From positions 4,154,001 through 4,218,000 of the forward strand of contig NC_079486.1 of assembly GCF_026230105.1 (NCBI RefSeq): a stretch of 64,000 bases of DNA, in the 5' to 3' direction. Below, piece after piece: positions 11,992 through 25,040 of this stretch (the stretch's first letter is position 1; each line of letters starts with the position of its first letter). The position numbers and the translations under genes were made by a program. The DNA is from Diorhabda sublineata (lineage: Eukaryota > Arthropoda > Insecta > Coleoptera > Chrysomelidae). The notes beneath the pieces were generated by a model. The model ran no database searches. It had not been told where the DNA came from and saw only the letters and a program-made list of their open reading frames with translations.

Positions 11992-12163
11992 GGCTCACTA
12001 ATGACATTATTTTTTCTCAACAAAACTAATCAAAAAGTGGAAGAGAATTGTTAGTTGTCGAAACGGTGAAGGGAATATGGAATTCGGTAGGTCACCCCCA
12101 TAATAATATAATATTCGGAAAGTGTGTTTCACTATGACTTGACGGAGAGGGAAAATCCAAAAA
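11992..12163 (+). repeat. 172-bp deleted C unit, copy 1
   Basis: A C unit runs to ggaattcggtaggtca and continues with cccccataat from the tail, losing 85 bp. Both sides of the deletion end in gtca (aggtca|ttt and gtgtca|cccc), so four bases of microhomology mark the join. A B unit with ccttaagtg follows. Confidence 0.92.
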
Positions 12164-13448
12164 GGCTCACTAATGGCATTGTTTTTTCTCAACAAAACTA
12201 ATCAAAAAGTGGGAGAGAATTGTTAATTGTCGAAACGGTGAAGGGAAGATGGAATTCGGTAGCTCATTTGGAAATGCCTTAAGTGATTCTGACAATGCCA
12301 AGTTTCGTAAAAAAAAGTCAAGTCTTCGATGCTCTGCCATTGAATGTGTCACCCCCATAATAATATAATATTCGGAAAGTGTGTTTCACTATGATTTGAC
12401 GGAGAGGGAAAATCCAAAAAGGCTCACTAATGGCATTGTTTTTTCTCAACAAAACTAATCAAAAAGTGAGAGAGAATTGTTAATTGTCGAAACGGTGAAG
12501 GGAAGATGGAATTCGGTAGCTCATTTGGAAATGCCTTATGTGATTTCGACAATGCCACGTTTCGTAAAAAAAAGTCAAGTCTTCGATGCTCTGCCATTGA
12601 ATGTTTCACCCCCATAATAATATAATATTCGGAAAGTGTGTTTCACTATGACTTGACGGAGAGGGAATATCCAAAAAGGCTCACTAATGACATTATTTTT
12701 TCTCAACGAAACTAATCAAAAAGTGGAAGAGAATTGTTAGTTGTCGAAACGGTGAAGGGAATATGGAATTCGGTAGGTCATTTAGAAACACGTTATGTGA
12801 TTCTGACAATGCCAAGTTTCGTAAAAAAAAGTCAAGTCTTCGATGCTCTGCCATTGAAAGTGTCACCCCCATAATAATATAATATTCGGAAAGTGTGTTT
12901 CACTATGACTTGACGGAGAGGGAATATCCAAAAAGGCTCACTAATGACATTATTTTTTCTCAACAAAACTAATCAAAAAGTGGAAGAGAATTGTTAGTTG
13001 TCGAAACGGTGAAGGGAATATGGAATTCGGTAGGTCATTTAGAAACACGTTATGTGATTCTGACAATGCCAAGTTTCGTAAAAAAAAGTCAAGTCTTCGA
13101 TGCTCTGCCATTGAAAGTGTCACCCCCATAATAATATAATAATCGGAAAGTGTGTTTCACTATGACTTGACGGAGAGGGAAAATCCAAAAAGGCTCACTA
13201 ATGGCATTGTTTTTTCTCAACAAAACTAATCAAAAAGTGGGAGAGAATTGTTAATTGTCGAAACGGTGAAGAGAAGATGGAATTCGGTAGCTCATTTGGA
13301 AATGCCTTATGTGATTTCGACAATGCCACGTTTCGTAAAAAAAAGTCAAGTCTTCGATGCTCTGCCATTGAATGTGTCACCCCCATAATAATATAATATT
13401 CGGAAAGTGTGTTTCACTATGACTTGACGGAGAGGGAATATCCAAAAA

Positions 13449-13620
13449 GGCTCACTAATGACATTATTTTTTCTCAACAAAATTAATCAAAAAGTGGAAG
13501 AGAATTGTTAGTTGTCGAAACGGTGAAGGGAATATGGAATTCGGTAGGTCACCCCCATAATAATATAATATTCGGAAAGTGTGTTTCACTATGACTTGAC
13601 GGAGAGGGAAAATCCAAAAA
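13449..13620 (+). repeat. 172-bp deleted C unit, copy 2
   Basis: The breakpoint is identical to the unit at 11992-12163 and it is again followed by a B unit with ccttaagtgattctg (13621-13877). The two copies are 1,457 bp apart (172 + 5 x 257), so at least 429 bp was duplicated together (11992-12420 and 13449-13877). This copy has aaaattaatc for aaaactaatc. Confidence 0.92.
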
Positions 13621-13877
13621 GGCTCACTAATGGCATTGTTTTTTCTCAACAAAACTAATCAAAAAGTGGGAGAGAATTGTTAATTGTCGAAACGGTGAAG
13701 GGAAGATGGAATTCGGTAGCTCATTTGGAAATGCCTTAAGTGATTCTGACAATGCCAAGTTTCGTAAAAAAAAGTCAAGTCTTCGATGCTCTGCTATTGA
13801 ATGTGTCACCCCCATAATAATATAATATTCGGAAAGTGTGTTTCACTATGACTTGACGGAGAGGGAATATCCAAAAA

Positions 13878-16703
13878 GGCTCACTAATGACATTATTTTT
13901 TCTCAACAAAACTAATCAAAAAGTGGAAGAGAATTGTTAGTTGTCGAAACGGTGAAGGGAAGATGGAATTCGGTAGCTCATTTGGAAATGCCTTATGTGA
14001 TTTCGACAATGCCAAGTTTCGTAAAAAAAAGTCAAGTCTTCGATGCTCTGCCATTGAAAGTGTCACCCCCATAATAATATAATATTCGGAAAGTGTGTTT
14101 CACTATGACTTGACGGAGAGGGAATAACCAAAAAGGCTCACTAATGACATTATTTTTTCTCAACAAAACTAATCAAAAAGTGGAAGAGAATTGTTAGTTG
14201 TCGAAACGGTGAAGGGAAGATGGAATTCGGTAGCTCATTTGGAAATGCCTTATGTGATTTCGACAATGCCACGTTTCGTAAAAAAAAGTCAAGTCTTCGA
14301 TGCTCTGCCATTGAAAGTGTCACCCCCATAATAATATAATATTCGGAAAGTGTGTTTCACTATGACTTGACGGAGAGGGAAAATCCAAAAAGGCTCACTA
14401 ATGGCATTGTTTTTTCTCAACAAAACTAATCAAAAAGTGGGAGAGAATTGTTAATTGTCGAAACGGTGAAGGGAAGATGGAATTCGGTAGCTCATTTGGA
14501 AATGCCTTATGTGATTCTGACAATGCCAAGTTTCGTAAAAAAAAGTCAAGTCTTCGATGCTCTGCCATTGAATGTGTCACCCCCATAATAATATAATATT
14601 CGGAAAGTGTGTTTCACTATGACTTGACGGAGAGGGAAAATCCAAAAAGGCTCACTAATGGCATTGTTTTTTCTCAACAAAACCAATCAAAAAGTGGGAG
14701 AGAATTGTTAATTGTCGAAACGGTGAAGGAAAGATGGAATTCGGTAGGTCATTTAGAAAAACGTTATGTGATTCCGACAATGCCACGTTTCGTAAAAAAA
14801 AGTCAAGTCTTCGATGCTCTGCCATTGAATGTGTCACCCCCCATAATAATATAATATTCGGAAAGTGTGTTTCACTATGACTTGACGGAGACGGGAAAAT
14901 CCAAAAAGGCTCACTAATGACATTTTTTCCTAAAAAAACTAATCAAAAAGTGGTAGAGAATTGTTAGTTGTCGAAACGGTGAAGGGAATATGGAATTCGG
15001 TAGGTCATTTGGAAACGCCTCATGTGATTCCGACAATGCCAAGTTTCGTAAAAAAAAGTCAAGTCTTCGATGCTCTGCCAATGAATGTGTCACCCCCATA
15101 ATAATATAATATTCGGAAAGTGTGTTTCACTATGACTTGACGGAGACGGGAAAATCCAAAAAGGCTCACTAATGGCATTGTTTTTTCTCAACAAAACTAA
15201 TCAAAAAGTGGGAGAGAATTGTTAATTGTCGAAACGGGAAGGGAAGATGGAATTCGGTAGCTCATTTGGAAATGCCTTATGTGATTTCGACAATGCCACG
15301 TTTCGTAAAAAAAAGTCAAGTCTTCGATGCTCTGCCATTGAATGTGTCACCCCCATAATAATATAATATTCGGGAAGTGTGTTTCACTATGACCTGACGG
15401 AGAGGGGAATATCCAAAAAGGCTCACTTATGACATTATTTTTTCTCAACAAAACTAATCAAAAAGTGGAAGAGAATTGTTATTTGTCGAAACGGTGAAGG
15501 GAAGATGGAATTCGGTAGGTCATTTAGAAAAACGTTATGTGATTCCGACTATGCCACGTTTCGTAAAAAAAAGTCAAGTCTTCGATGCTCTGCCATTGAA
15601 AGTGTCACCCCCATAATAATATAATATTCGGAAAGTGTGTTTCACTATGACTTGACGGAGAGGGAAAATCCAAAAAGGCTCACTAATGGCATTGTTTTTT
15701 CTCAACAAAACTAATCAAAAAGTGGGAGAGAATTGTTAATTGTCGAAACGGTGAAGGGAAGATGGAATTCGGTAGCACATTTGGAAATGCCTTATGTGAT
15801 TTCGACAATGCCACGTTTCGTAAAAAAAATCAAATCTTCGATGCTCTGCCATTGAATGTGTCACCCCCATAATAATATAATATTCGGGAAGTGTGTTTCA
15901 CTATGACCTGACGGAGAGGGGAATATCCAAAAAGGCTCACTAATGACATTATTTTTTCTCAACAAAACTAATCAAAAAGTGGAAGAGAATTGTTATTTGT
16001 CGAAACGGTGAAGGGAAGATGGAATCCGGCGGGTCATTTAGAAAAACGTTGTGATTCCGACAATGCCACGTTTCGTAAAAAAAAGTCAAGTCTTCGATGC
16101 TCTGCCATTGAATGTGTCACCCCCATTATAATATAATATTCGGAAAGTGTGTTTCACTATGACTTGACGGAGACGGGAAAATTCAAAAAGGCTCACTAAT
16201 GGCATTGTTTTTTCTCAACAAAACTAATCAAAAAGTGGGAGAGAATTGTTAATTGTCGAAACGGGAAGGGAAGATGGAATTCGGTAGCTCATTTGGAAAT
16301 GCCTTATGTGATTTCGACAATGCCACGTTTCGTAAAAAAAAGTCAAGTCTTAGATGCTCTGCCATTGAATGTGTCACCCCCATAATAATATAATATTCGG
16401 AAAGTGTGTTTCACTATGACCTGACGGAGAGGGGAATATCCAAAAAGGCTCACTAATGACATTATTTTTTCTCAACAAAACTAATCAAAAAGTGGAAGAG
16501 AATTGTTAGTTGTCGAAACGGTGAAGGGAATATGGAATTCGGTAGGTCATTTAGAAACACGTTATGTGATTCTGACAATGCCAAGTTTCGTAAAAAAAAG
16601 TCAAGTCTTGGATGCTCTGCCATTGAAAGTGTCACCCCCATAATAATATAATATTCGGAAAGTGTGTTTCACTATGACTTGACGGAGAGAGAAAATCCAA
16701 AAA
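13878..16703 (+). repeat. Mixed B/C/D/A units
   Basis: Units are about 254-259 bp. Units 13878 and 14135 are mosaics of a C head with a B middle. The D-A pair at 14649-15162 matches 36225-36738. The first E-type and cgggaaggg units appear here (15.2-16.3 kb), and an early G-like unit with ggaatccggcggg starts near 15940. This marks the change from the regular B domain on the left to the more diverse region on the right. Confidence 0.82.
14649..15162 (+). repeat. D-A pair, also present 21.6 kb away
   Basis: The A unit (14908) carries two private changes: gtggtagag for gtggaagag, and ctgccaatgaatg for ctgccattgaatg. Both recur together in the A unit at 36484, and in both places a 259-bp six-C D unit precedes it (14649 and 36225). 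The offset is 21,576 bp for both units. Confidence 0.88.
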
Positions 16704-17475
16704 GGCTCACTAATGGCATTGTTTTTTCTCAACAAAACTAATTAAAAAGTGGGAGAGAATTGTTAATTGTCGAAACGGTGAAGGGAAGATGGAATTCGGT
16801 AGCTCATTTGGAAATGCCTTATGTGATTTCGACAATGCCACGTTTCGTAAAAAAAAGTCAAGTCTTCGATGCTCTACCATTGAATGTGTCACCCCCATAA
16901 TAATATAATATTCGGGAAGTGTGTTTCACTATGACCTGACGGAGAGGGGAATATCCAAAAAGGCTCACTAATGACATTATTTTTTCTCAACAAAACTAAT
17001 CAAAAAGTGGAGGAGAATTGTTATTTGTCGAAACGGTGAAGGGAAGATGGAATTCGGTAGGTCATTTAGAAAAACGTTATGTGATTCCGACTATGCCACG
17101 TTTCGTAAAAAAAAAGTCAAGTCTTCGATTCTCTGCCATTGAATGTGTCACCCCCATAATAATATAATATTCGGAAAGTGTGTTTCACTATGACTTGACG
17201 AAGACGGGAAAATCCAAAAAGGCTCACTAATGACATTTTTACCTAAAAAAACTAATCAAAAAGTGGAAGAGAATTGTTAGTTGTCGAAACGGTGAAGGAA
17301 ATATGGAATTCGGTACGTCATTTGGAAACGCCTCATGTGATTCCGACAATGCCAAGTTTCGTAAAAAAAAGTCAAGTCTTCGATGCTCTGCCATTGAATG
17401 AGTCACCCCCATAATAATATAATATTCGGAAAGTGTGTTTCACTATGACTTGACGGAGACGGGAAAATTCAAAAA
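16704..17475 (+). repeat. B-C'-A cassette, copy 2 (772 bp)
   Basis: The units start at 16704, 16962 and 17221. Markers gctctaccattg, gtggaggag and cgattctctgcc occur in the same order as at 4549. The A unit has tttttaccta for ttttttccta, shared with units 18506 and 31081. Confidence 0.86.
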
Positions 17476-19790
17476 GGCTCACTAATGGCATTGTTTTTTC
17501 TCAACAAAACTAATCAAAATGTGGGAGAGAATTGTTAATTGTCGAAACGGGAAGGGAAGATGGAATTCGGTAGCTCATTTGGAAATGCCTTATGTGATTT
17601 CGACAATGCCACGTTTCGTAAAAAAAAGTCAAGTCTTCGATGCTCTGCCATTGAATGTGTCACCCCCATAATAATATAATATTCGGAAAGTGTGTTTCAC
17701 TATGACTTGACGGAGACGGGAAAATCCATAAAGGCTCACTAATGGCATTGTTTTTTCTCAACAAAACTAATCAAAAAGTGGAAGAGAATTGTTATTTGTC
17801 GAAACGGTGAAGGGAAGATGGAATTCGGTAGGTCATTTAGAAAAACGTTATGTGATTCCGACTATGCCACGTTTCGTAAAAAAAAGTCAAGTCTTCGATG
17901 CTCTGCCATTGAAAGTGTCACCCCCATAATAATATAATATTCGGAAAGTGTGTTTCACTATGACTTGACGGGGAGGGAAAATCCAAAAAGCTCACTAATG
18001 GCATTGTTTTTTTCTCAACAAAACTAATCAAAAAGTGGGAGAGAATTGTTAATTGTCGAAACGGTGAAGGGAAGATGGAATTCGGTAGCACATTTGGAAA
18101 TGCCTTATGTGATTTAGACAATGCCACGTTTCGTAAAAAAAAGTCAAATCTTCGATGCTCTGCCATTGAATGTGTCACCCCCATAATAATATAATATTCG
18201 GGAAGTGTGTTTCACTATGACCTGACGGAGAGGGGAATATCCAAAAAGGCTCACTTATGACATTATTTTTTCTCAACAAAACTAATCAAAAAGTGGAAGA
18301 GAATTGTTATTTGTCGAAACGGTGAAGGGAAGATGGAATTCGGTAGGTCATTTAGAAAAACGTTATGTGATTCCGACTATGCCACGTTTCGTAAAAAAAA
18401 GTCAAGTCTTCGATGCTCTGCCATTGAAAGTGTCACCCCCATAATAATATAATATTCGGAAAGTGTGTTTCACTATGACTTGACGAAGACGGGAAAATCC
18501 AAAAAGGCTCACTAATGACATTTTTACCTAAAAAAACTAATCAAAAAGTGGAAGAGAATTGTTAGTTGTCGAAACGGTGAAGGAAATATGGAATTCGGTA
18601 GGTCATTTGGAAACGCCTCATGTGATTCCGACAATGCCAAGTTTCGTAAAAAAAAGTCAAGTCTTCGATGCTCTGCCATTGAATGTGTCACCCCCATAAT
18701 AATATAATATTCGGAAAGTGTGTTTCACTATGACTTGACGGAGACGGGAAAATTCAAAAAGGCTCACTAATGGCATTGTTTTTTCTCAACAAAACTAATC
18801 AAAATGTGGGAGAGAATTGTTAATTGTCGAAACGGGAAGGGAAGATGGAATTCGGTAGCTCATTTGGAAATGCCTTATGTGATTTCGACAATGCCACGTT
18901 TCGTAAAAAAAAGTCAAGTCTTCGATGCTCTGCCATTGAATGTGTCACCCCCATAATAATATAATATTCGGAAAGTGTGTTTCACTATGACTTGACGGAG
19001 ACGGGAAAATCCATAAAGGCTCACTAATGGCATTGTTTTTTCTCAACAAAACTAATCAAAAAGTGGAAGAGAATTGTTATTTGTCGAAACGGTGAAGGGA
19101 AGATGGAATTCGGTAGGTCATTTAGAAAAACGTTATGTGATTCCGACTATGCCACGTTTCGTAAAAAAAAGTCAAGTCTTCGATGCTCTGCCATTGAAAG
19201 TGTCACCCCCATAATAATATAATATTCGGAAAGTGTGTTTCACTATGACTTGACGGGGAGGGAAAATCCAAAAAAGCTCACTAATGGCATTGTTTTTTTC
19301 TCAACAAAACTAATCAAAAAGTGGGAGAGAATTGTTAATTGTCGAAACGGTGAAGGGAAGATGGAATTCGGTAGCACATTTGGAAATGCCTTATGTGATT
19401 TAGACAATGCCACGTTTCGTAAAAAAAAGTCAAATCTTCGATGCTCTGCCATTGAATGTGTCACCCCCATAATAATATAATATTCGGGAAGTGTGTTTCA
19501 CTATGACCTGACGGAGAGGGGAATATCCAAAAAGGCTCACTTATGACATTATTTTTTCTCAACAAAACTAATCAAAAAGTGGAAGAGAATTGTTATTTGT
19601 CGAAACAGTGGAGGGAAGATGGAATTCGGTAGGTCATTTAGAAAAACGTTATGTGATTCCGACTATGCCACGTTTCGTAAAAAAAAGTCAAGTCTTCGAT
19701 GCTCTGCCATTGAAAGTGTCACCCCCATAATAATATAATATTCGGAAAGTGTGTTTCACTATGACTTGACGGAGAGGGAAAATCCAAAAA
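17221..19790 (+). repeat. HOR: pentamer, two copies of 1,285 bp
   Basis: Copies are 17221-18505 and 18506-19790. Shared private markers in order: tttttacc in unit 1; aaaatgtgggag with cgggaaggg in unit 2; a gggaaaatccataaagg tail; gacggggagggaaaatcc; an E unit with a seven-T run and gatttagac; and a final unit opening ggctcacttatgac. Differences include gtacgtc versus gtaggtc in unit 1, a one-base difference at the start of the E unit, and different tails on unit 5. Confidence 0.94.
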
Positions 19791-20048
19791 GGCTCACTAA
19801 TGGCATTGTTTTTTCTCAACAAAACTAATCAATAAGTGGGAGAGAATTGTTAATTGTCGAAACGGTGAAGGGAAGATGGAATTCGGTAGCACATTTGGAA
19901 ATGCCTTATGTGATTTCGACAATGCCACGTTTCGTAAAAAAAAGTCAAATCTTCGATGCTCTGCCATTGAATGTGTCACCCCCATAATAATATAATATTC
20001 GGGAAGTGTGTTTCACTATGACCTGACGGAGAGGGGAATATCCAAAAA
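19791..20048 (+). repeat. Representative type E unit (258 bp)
   Basis: E is a B-like unit with gtagcacattt instead of gtagctcattt and gtcaaatcttcg instead of gtcaagtcttcg. Some copies also have gatttagac for gatttcgac. This copy additionally has aatcaataagtggg, a marker shared with units 38791, 42895 and 44689. E units lie between about 15.7 and 48 kb, plus one at 62147, and none is seen before 15 kb. Confidence 0.85.
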
Positions 20049-20306
20049 GGCTCACTAATGACATTATTTTTTCTCAACAAAACTAATCAAAAAGTGGAAG
20101 AGAATTGTTATTTGTCGAAACGGTGAAGGGAAGATGGAATTCGGTAGGTCATTTAGAAAAACGTTATGTGATTCCGACTATGCCACGCTTCGTAAAAAAA
20201 AGTCAAGTCTTCGATTCTCTGCCATTGAATGTGTCACCCCCATAATAATATAATATTCGGAAAGTGTGTTTCACTATGACTTGACGAAGACGGGAAAATC
20301 CAAAAA

Positions 20307-20557
20307 GGGTCACTAATGACATTTTTTCTTGAAAAAACTAATCAAAAAGTGGAAGAGAATTGTTAGTTGTCGAAACGGTGAAGGGAATATGGAATTCGGT
20401 AGGTCATTTAGAAACACGTTATGTGATTCTGACAATGCCAAGTTTCGTAAAAAAAAGTCAAGTCTTCGATGCTCTGCCATTGAATGTGTCACCCTCATAA
20501 TAATATCTTCGGAAAGCGTGTTTCACTATGACTTGACGGAGAGGGGAAATCCATAAA
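20307..20557 (+). repeat. Representative type F unit (251 bp, shortened tail)
   Basis: F has a head tgacattttttct/ctt/cct and a C-like middle, but its tail is ccctcataataatatcttcgg followed by aagcgtgtttcac. Compared with other units the AT-only stretch is shortened by several bases and a cgtg replaces tgtg. Ten F units start at 20307, 24534, 32365, 43926, 45203, 48798, 49307, 49816, 50581 and 62663. The unit before each has a gacgaagacggg tail, and the F tail itself ends ggggaaatccataaagg. Confidence 0.9.
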
Positions 20558-20813
20558 GGCTCACTAATGACATTGTTTTTTCTCAACAAAACTAATCAAA
20601 AAGTGGGAGAGAATTGTTAGTTGTCGAAACGGTGAAGGGAAGATGGAATCCGGTGGGTCATTTAGAAAAACGTTGTGATTCCGACAATGCCACGTTTCGT
20701 AAAAAAAAGTCAAGTCTTCGATGCTCTGCCATTGAATGTGTCACCCCCATAATAATATAATATTCGGAAAGTGTGTTTCACTATGACTTGACGGAGACGG
20801 GAAAATTCAAAAA
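20558..20813 (+). repeat. Representative type G unit (256 bp, EcoRI site lost)
   Basis: G reads ggaatccggtgggtcattt, which destroys the EcoRI site present in almost all other units, and acgttgtgattcc, two bases shorter than acgttatgtgattcc. The tail ends gacgggaaaattcaaaaagg. Similar units start at 24785, 32617, 38025, 40592, 42129 and 45454, and an early form with ggcggg is near 16021. Confidence 0.88.
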
Positions 20814-23800
20814 GGCTCACTAATCGCATTGTTTTTTCTCAACAAAACTAATCAAAAAGTGGAGGAGAATTGTTATTTGTCGAAACGGTGAAGGGAAGAT
20901 GGAATTCGGTAGGTCATTTAGAAAAACGTTATGTGATTCCGACTATGCCACGTTTCGTAAAAAAAAAGTCAAGTCTTCGATTCTCTGCCATTGAATGTTT
21001 CACCCCCATAATAATATAATATTCGGAAAGTGTGTTTCACTATGACTTGACGAAGACGGGAAAATCCAAAAAGGCTCACTAATGACATTTTTTCCTAAAA
21101 AAACTAATCAAAAAGTGGAAGAGAATTGTTAGTTGTCGAAACGGTGAAGGAAATATGGAATTCGGTAGGTCATTTGGAAACGCCTCATGTGATTCCGACA
21201 ATGCCAAGTTTCGTAAAAAAAAGTAAAGTCTTCGATGCTCTGCCATTGAATGTGTCACCCCCATAATAATATAATATTCGGAAAGTGTGTTTCACTATGA
21301 CTTGACGGAGACGGGAAAATCCAAAAAGGCTCACTAATAACATTTTTTTCTAAAAAAACTAATCAAAAAGTGGAAGAGAATTGTTAGTTGTCGAAACGGT
21401 GAAGAAAATATGGAATTCGGTAGGTCATCTGGAAACGCCTTATGTGAAAGGCTCACTAATGGCATTGTTTTTTCTCAACAAAACTAATCAAGAAGTGGGA
21501 GAGAATTGTTAATTGTCGAAACGGTGAAGGGAAGATGGAATTCGGTAGCTCATTTGGAAAAGCCTAATGTGATTTCGACAATGCCACGTTTCGTAAAAAA
21601 AGTCAAGTCTTCGATGCTCTGCCATTGAATGTGTCACCCCCATAATAATATAATATTCGGAAAGTGTGTTTCACTATGATTTGACGGAGAGGGAAAATCC
21701 AAAAAGGCTCACTAATGGCATTGTTTTTTCTCAACAAAACTAATCAAAAAGTGGGAGAGAATTGTTAATTGTCGAAACGGTGAAGGGAAGATGGAATTTG
21801 GTAGCTCATTTGGAAATGCCTTATGTGATTTCGACAATGCCACGTTTCGTAAAAAAAGTCAAGTCTTCGATGCTCTGCCATTGAATGTGTCACCCCCATA
21901 ATAATATAATATTCGGGAAGTGTGTTTCACTATGACCTGACGGAGAGGGGAATATCCAAAAAGGCTCACTAATGACATTATTTTTTCTCAACAAAACTAA
22001 TCAAAAAGTGGAAGAGAATTGTTAATTGTCGAAACGGTGAAGGGAAGATGGAATTCGGTAGCTCATTTGGAAAAGCCTAATGTGATTTCGACAATGCCAC
22101 GTTTCGTAAAAAAAGTCAAGTCTTCGATGCTCTGCCATTGAATGTGTCACCCCCATAATAATATAATATTCGGAAAGTGTGTTTCACTATGATTTGACGG
22201 AGAGGGAAAATCCAAAAAGGCTCACTAATGGCATTGTTTTTTCTCAACAAAACTAATCAAAAAGTGGAAGAGAATTGTTAGTTGTCGAAACGGTGAAGGG
22301 AAGATGGAATTCGGTAGCTCATTTGGAAAAGCCTAATGTGATTTCGACAATGCCACGTTTCGTAAAAAAAGTCAAGTCTTCGATGCTCTGCCATTGAATG
22401 TGTCACCCCCATAATAAAATAATATTCGGAAAGTGTGTTTCACTATGATTTGACGGAGAGGGAAAATCCAAAAAGGCTCACTAATGGCATTGTTTTTTCT
22501 CAACAAAACTAATCAGAAAGTGGGAGAGAATTGTTAATTGTCGAAACGGTGAAGGGAAGATGGAATTCGGTAGGTCATTTAGAAAAACGTTATGTGATTC
22601 CGACAATGCCACGTTTCGTAGAAAAAAGTCAAGTCTTCGATGCTCTGCCATAGAATTTGTCACCCCCCATAATAATATAATATTCGGAAAGTGTGTTTCA
22701 CTATGACTTGACGGAGACGGGAAAATCCAAAAAGGCTCACTAATGACATTTTTTCCTAAAAAAACTAATCAAAAAGTGGAAGAGAATTGTTAGTTGTCGA
22801 AACGGTGAAGGAAATATGGAATTCGGTAGGTCAATCGGAAACGCCTCATGTGATTCCGACAATGCCAAGTTTCGTAAAAAAAAGTCAAATCTTCGATGCT
22901 CTGCCATTGAATGTGTCACCCCCATAATAATATAATATTCGGAAAGTGTGTTTCACTATGACTTGACGGAGACGGGAAAATCCAAAAAGGCTCACTAATG
23001 GCATTGTTTTTTCTCAACAAAACTAATCAAAAAGTGGGAGAGAATTGTTAATTGTCGAAACGGTGAAGGGAAGATGGAATTCGGTAGCTCATTTGGAAAT
23101 GCCTTATGTGATTTCGACAATGCCACGTTTCGTAAAAAAAAGTCAAGTCTTCGATGCTCTGCCATTGAATGTGTCACCCCCATAATAATATAATATTCGG
23201 GAAGTGTGTTTCACTATGACCTGACGGAGAGGGGAATATCCAAAAAGGCTCACTAATGACATTATTTTTTCTCAACAAAACTAATCAAAAAGTGGAAGAG
23301 AATTGTTAGTTGTCGAAACGGTGAAGGGAATATGGAATTCGGTAGGTCATTTAGAAACACGTTATGTGATTCTGACAATGCCAAGTTTCGTAAAAAAAGT
23401 CAAGTCTTCGATGCTCTGCCATTGAAAGTGTTACCCCCATAATAATATAATATTCGGAAAGTGTGTTTCACTATGACTTGACGGAGAGGGGATATCCAAA
23501 AAGGCTCACTAATGACATTATTTTTTCTCAACAAAACTAATCAAAAAGTGGAAGAGAATTGTTAGTTGTCGAAACGGTGAAGGGAATATGGAATTCGGTA
23601 GGTCATTTAGAAACACGTTATGTGATTCTGACAATGCCAAGTTTCGTAAAAAAAAGTCAAGTCTTCGATGCTCTGCCATTGACAGTGTCACCCCCATAAT
23701 AATATAATATTCGGAAAGTGTGTTTCACTATGACTTGACGGAGACGGGAAAATTCAAAAAGGCTCACTAATGGCATTGTTTTTTCTCAACAAAACTAATC

Positions 23801-24533
23801 AAAAAGTGGGAGAGAATTGTTAATTGTCGAAACGGGAAGGGAAGATGGAATTCGGTAGCTCATTTGGAAATGCCTTATGTGATTTAGACAATGCCACGTT
23901 TCGTAAAAAAAAGTCAAATCTTCGATGCTCTGCCATTGAATGTGTCACCCTCATAATAATATAATATTCGGGAAGTGTGTTCCACTATGACCTGACGGAG
24001 AGGGGAATGTCCAAAAAGGCTTACTAATGACATTATTTTTTCTCAACAAAACTAATCAAAAAGTGGAAGAGAATTGTTATTTGTCGAAACGGTGAAGGGA
24101 AGATGGAATTCGGTAGGTCATTTAGAAAAACGTTATGTGATTCCGACTATGCCACGTTTCGTAAAAAAAAGTCAAGTCTTCGATGCTCTGCCATTGAAAG
24201 TGTCACCCCCATAATAATATAATATTCGGAAAGTGTGTTTCACTATGACTTGACGGAGAGGGGAATATCCAAAAAGGCTCACTAATGACATTATTTTTTC
24301 TCAACAAAACTAATCAAAAAGTGGAAGAGAATTGTTATTTGTCGAAACGGTGAAGGGAAGATGGAATTCGGTAGGTCATTTAGAAAAACGTTATGTGATT
24401 CCGACTATGCCACGTTTCGTAAAAAAAAGTCAAGTCTTCGATTCTCTGCCATTGAATGTGTCACCCCCATAATAATATAATATTCGGAAAGTGTGTTTCA
24501 CTATGACTTGACGAAGACGGGAAAATCCAAAAA
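20814..24533 (+). repeat. Mixed units including a run with aagcctaatg
   Basis: The region holds C', A, B, C, D and E units plus the 122-bp deleted unit at 21328. Units with tttggaaaagcctaatg and only seven A occur near 21556, 22072 and 22326, and again near 30416. The B unit near 21795 has ggaatttgg, losing the EcoRI site. Unit 22734 has gtcaatcgg for gtcatttgg. Confidence 0.82.
21328..21449 (+). repeat. 122-bp deleted A unit, copy 4
   Basis: It has the same catctgg marker and the same tgtga|aaggctc junction as the 4427, 5321 and 5701 copies, and is followed by a B unit. This copy opens ctaataacattt and has gaagaaaatatgg. Confidence 0.92.
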
Positions 24534-25040
24534 GGCTCACTAATGACATTTTTTCTTGAAAAAACTAATCAAAAAGTGGAAGAGAATTGTTAGTTGTCGA
24601 AACGGTGAAGGGAATATGGAATTCGGTAGGTCATTTAGAAACACGTTATGTGATTCTGACAATGCCAAGTTTCGTAAAAAAAAGTCAAGTCTTCGATGCT
24701 CTGCCATTGAATGTGTCACCCTCATAATAATATCTTCGGAAAGCGTGTTTCACTATGACTTGACGGAGAGGGGAAATCCATAAAGGCTCACTAATGACAT
24801 TGTTTTTTCTCAACAAAACTAATCAAAAAGTGGGAGAGAATTGTTAGTTGTCGAAACGGTGAAGGGAAGATGGAATCCGGTGGGTCATTTAGAAAAACGT
24901 TGTGATTCCGACAATGCCACGTTTCGTAAAAAAAAGTCAAGTCTTCGATGCTCTGCCATTGAATGTGTCACCCCCATAATAATATAATATTCGGAAAGTG
25001 TGTTTCACTATGACTTGACGGAGACGGGAAAATTCAAAAA
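24534..25040 (+). repeat. F-G pair, copy 2 (507 bp)
   Basis: It is identical in length to 20307-20813 and shares the rare ttttttcttgaaaaaac head and the following ctaatcgcattg unit. The offset is 4,227 bp. The two copies then diverge: gtggaggag follows copy 1 and gtggaagag follows copy 2. Confidence 0.9.

Larger units (their letters stand above)
20307..20813 (+). repeat. F-G pair, copy 1 (507 bp)
   Basis: An F unit (251 bp) is followed by a G unit (256 bp). The head has ttttttcttgaaaaaac, shared only with 24534. Equivalent pairs lie at 24534-25040 (507 bp), 32365-32868 and 45203-45709 (507 bp). In copies 1 and 2 the next unit opens ctaatcgcattg. Confidence 0.9.
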
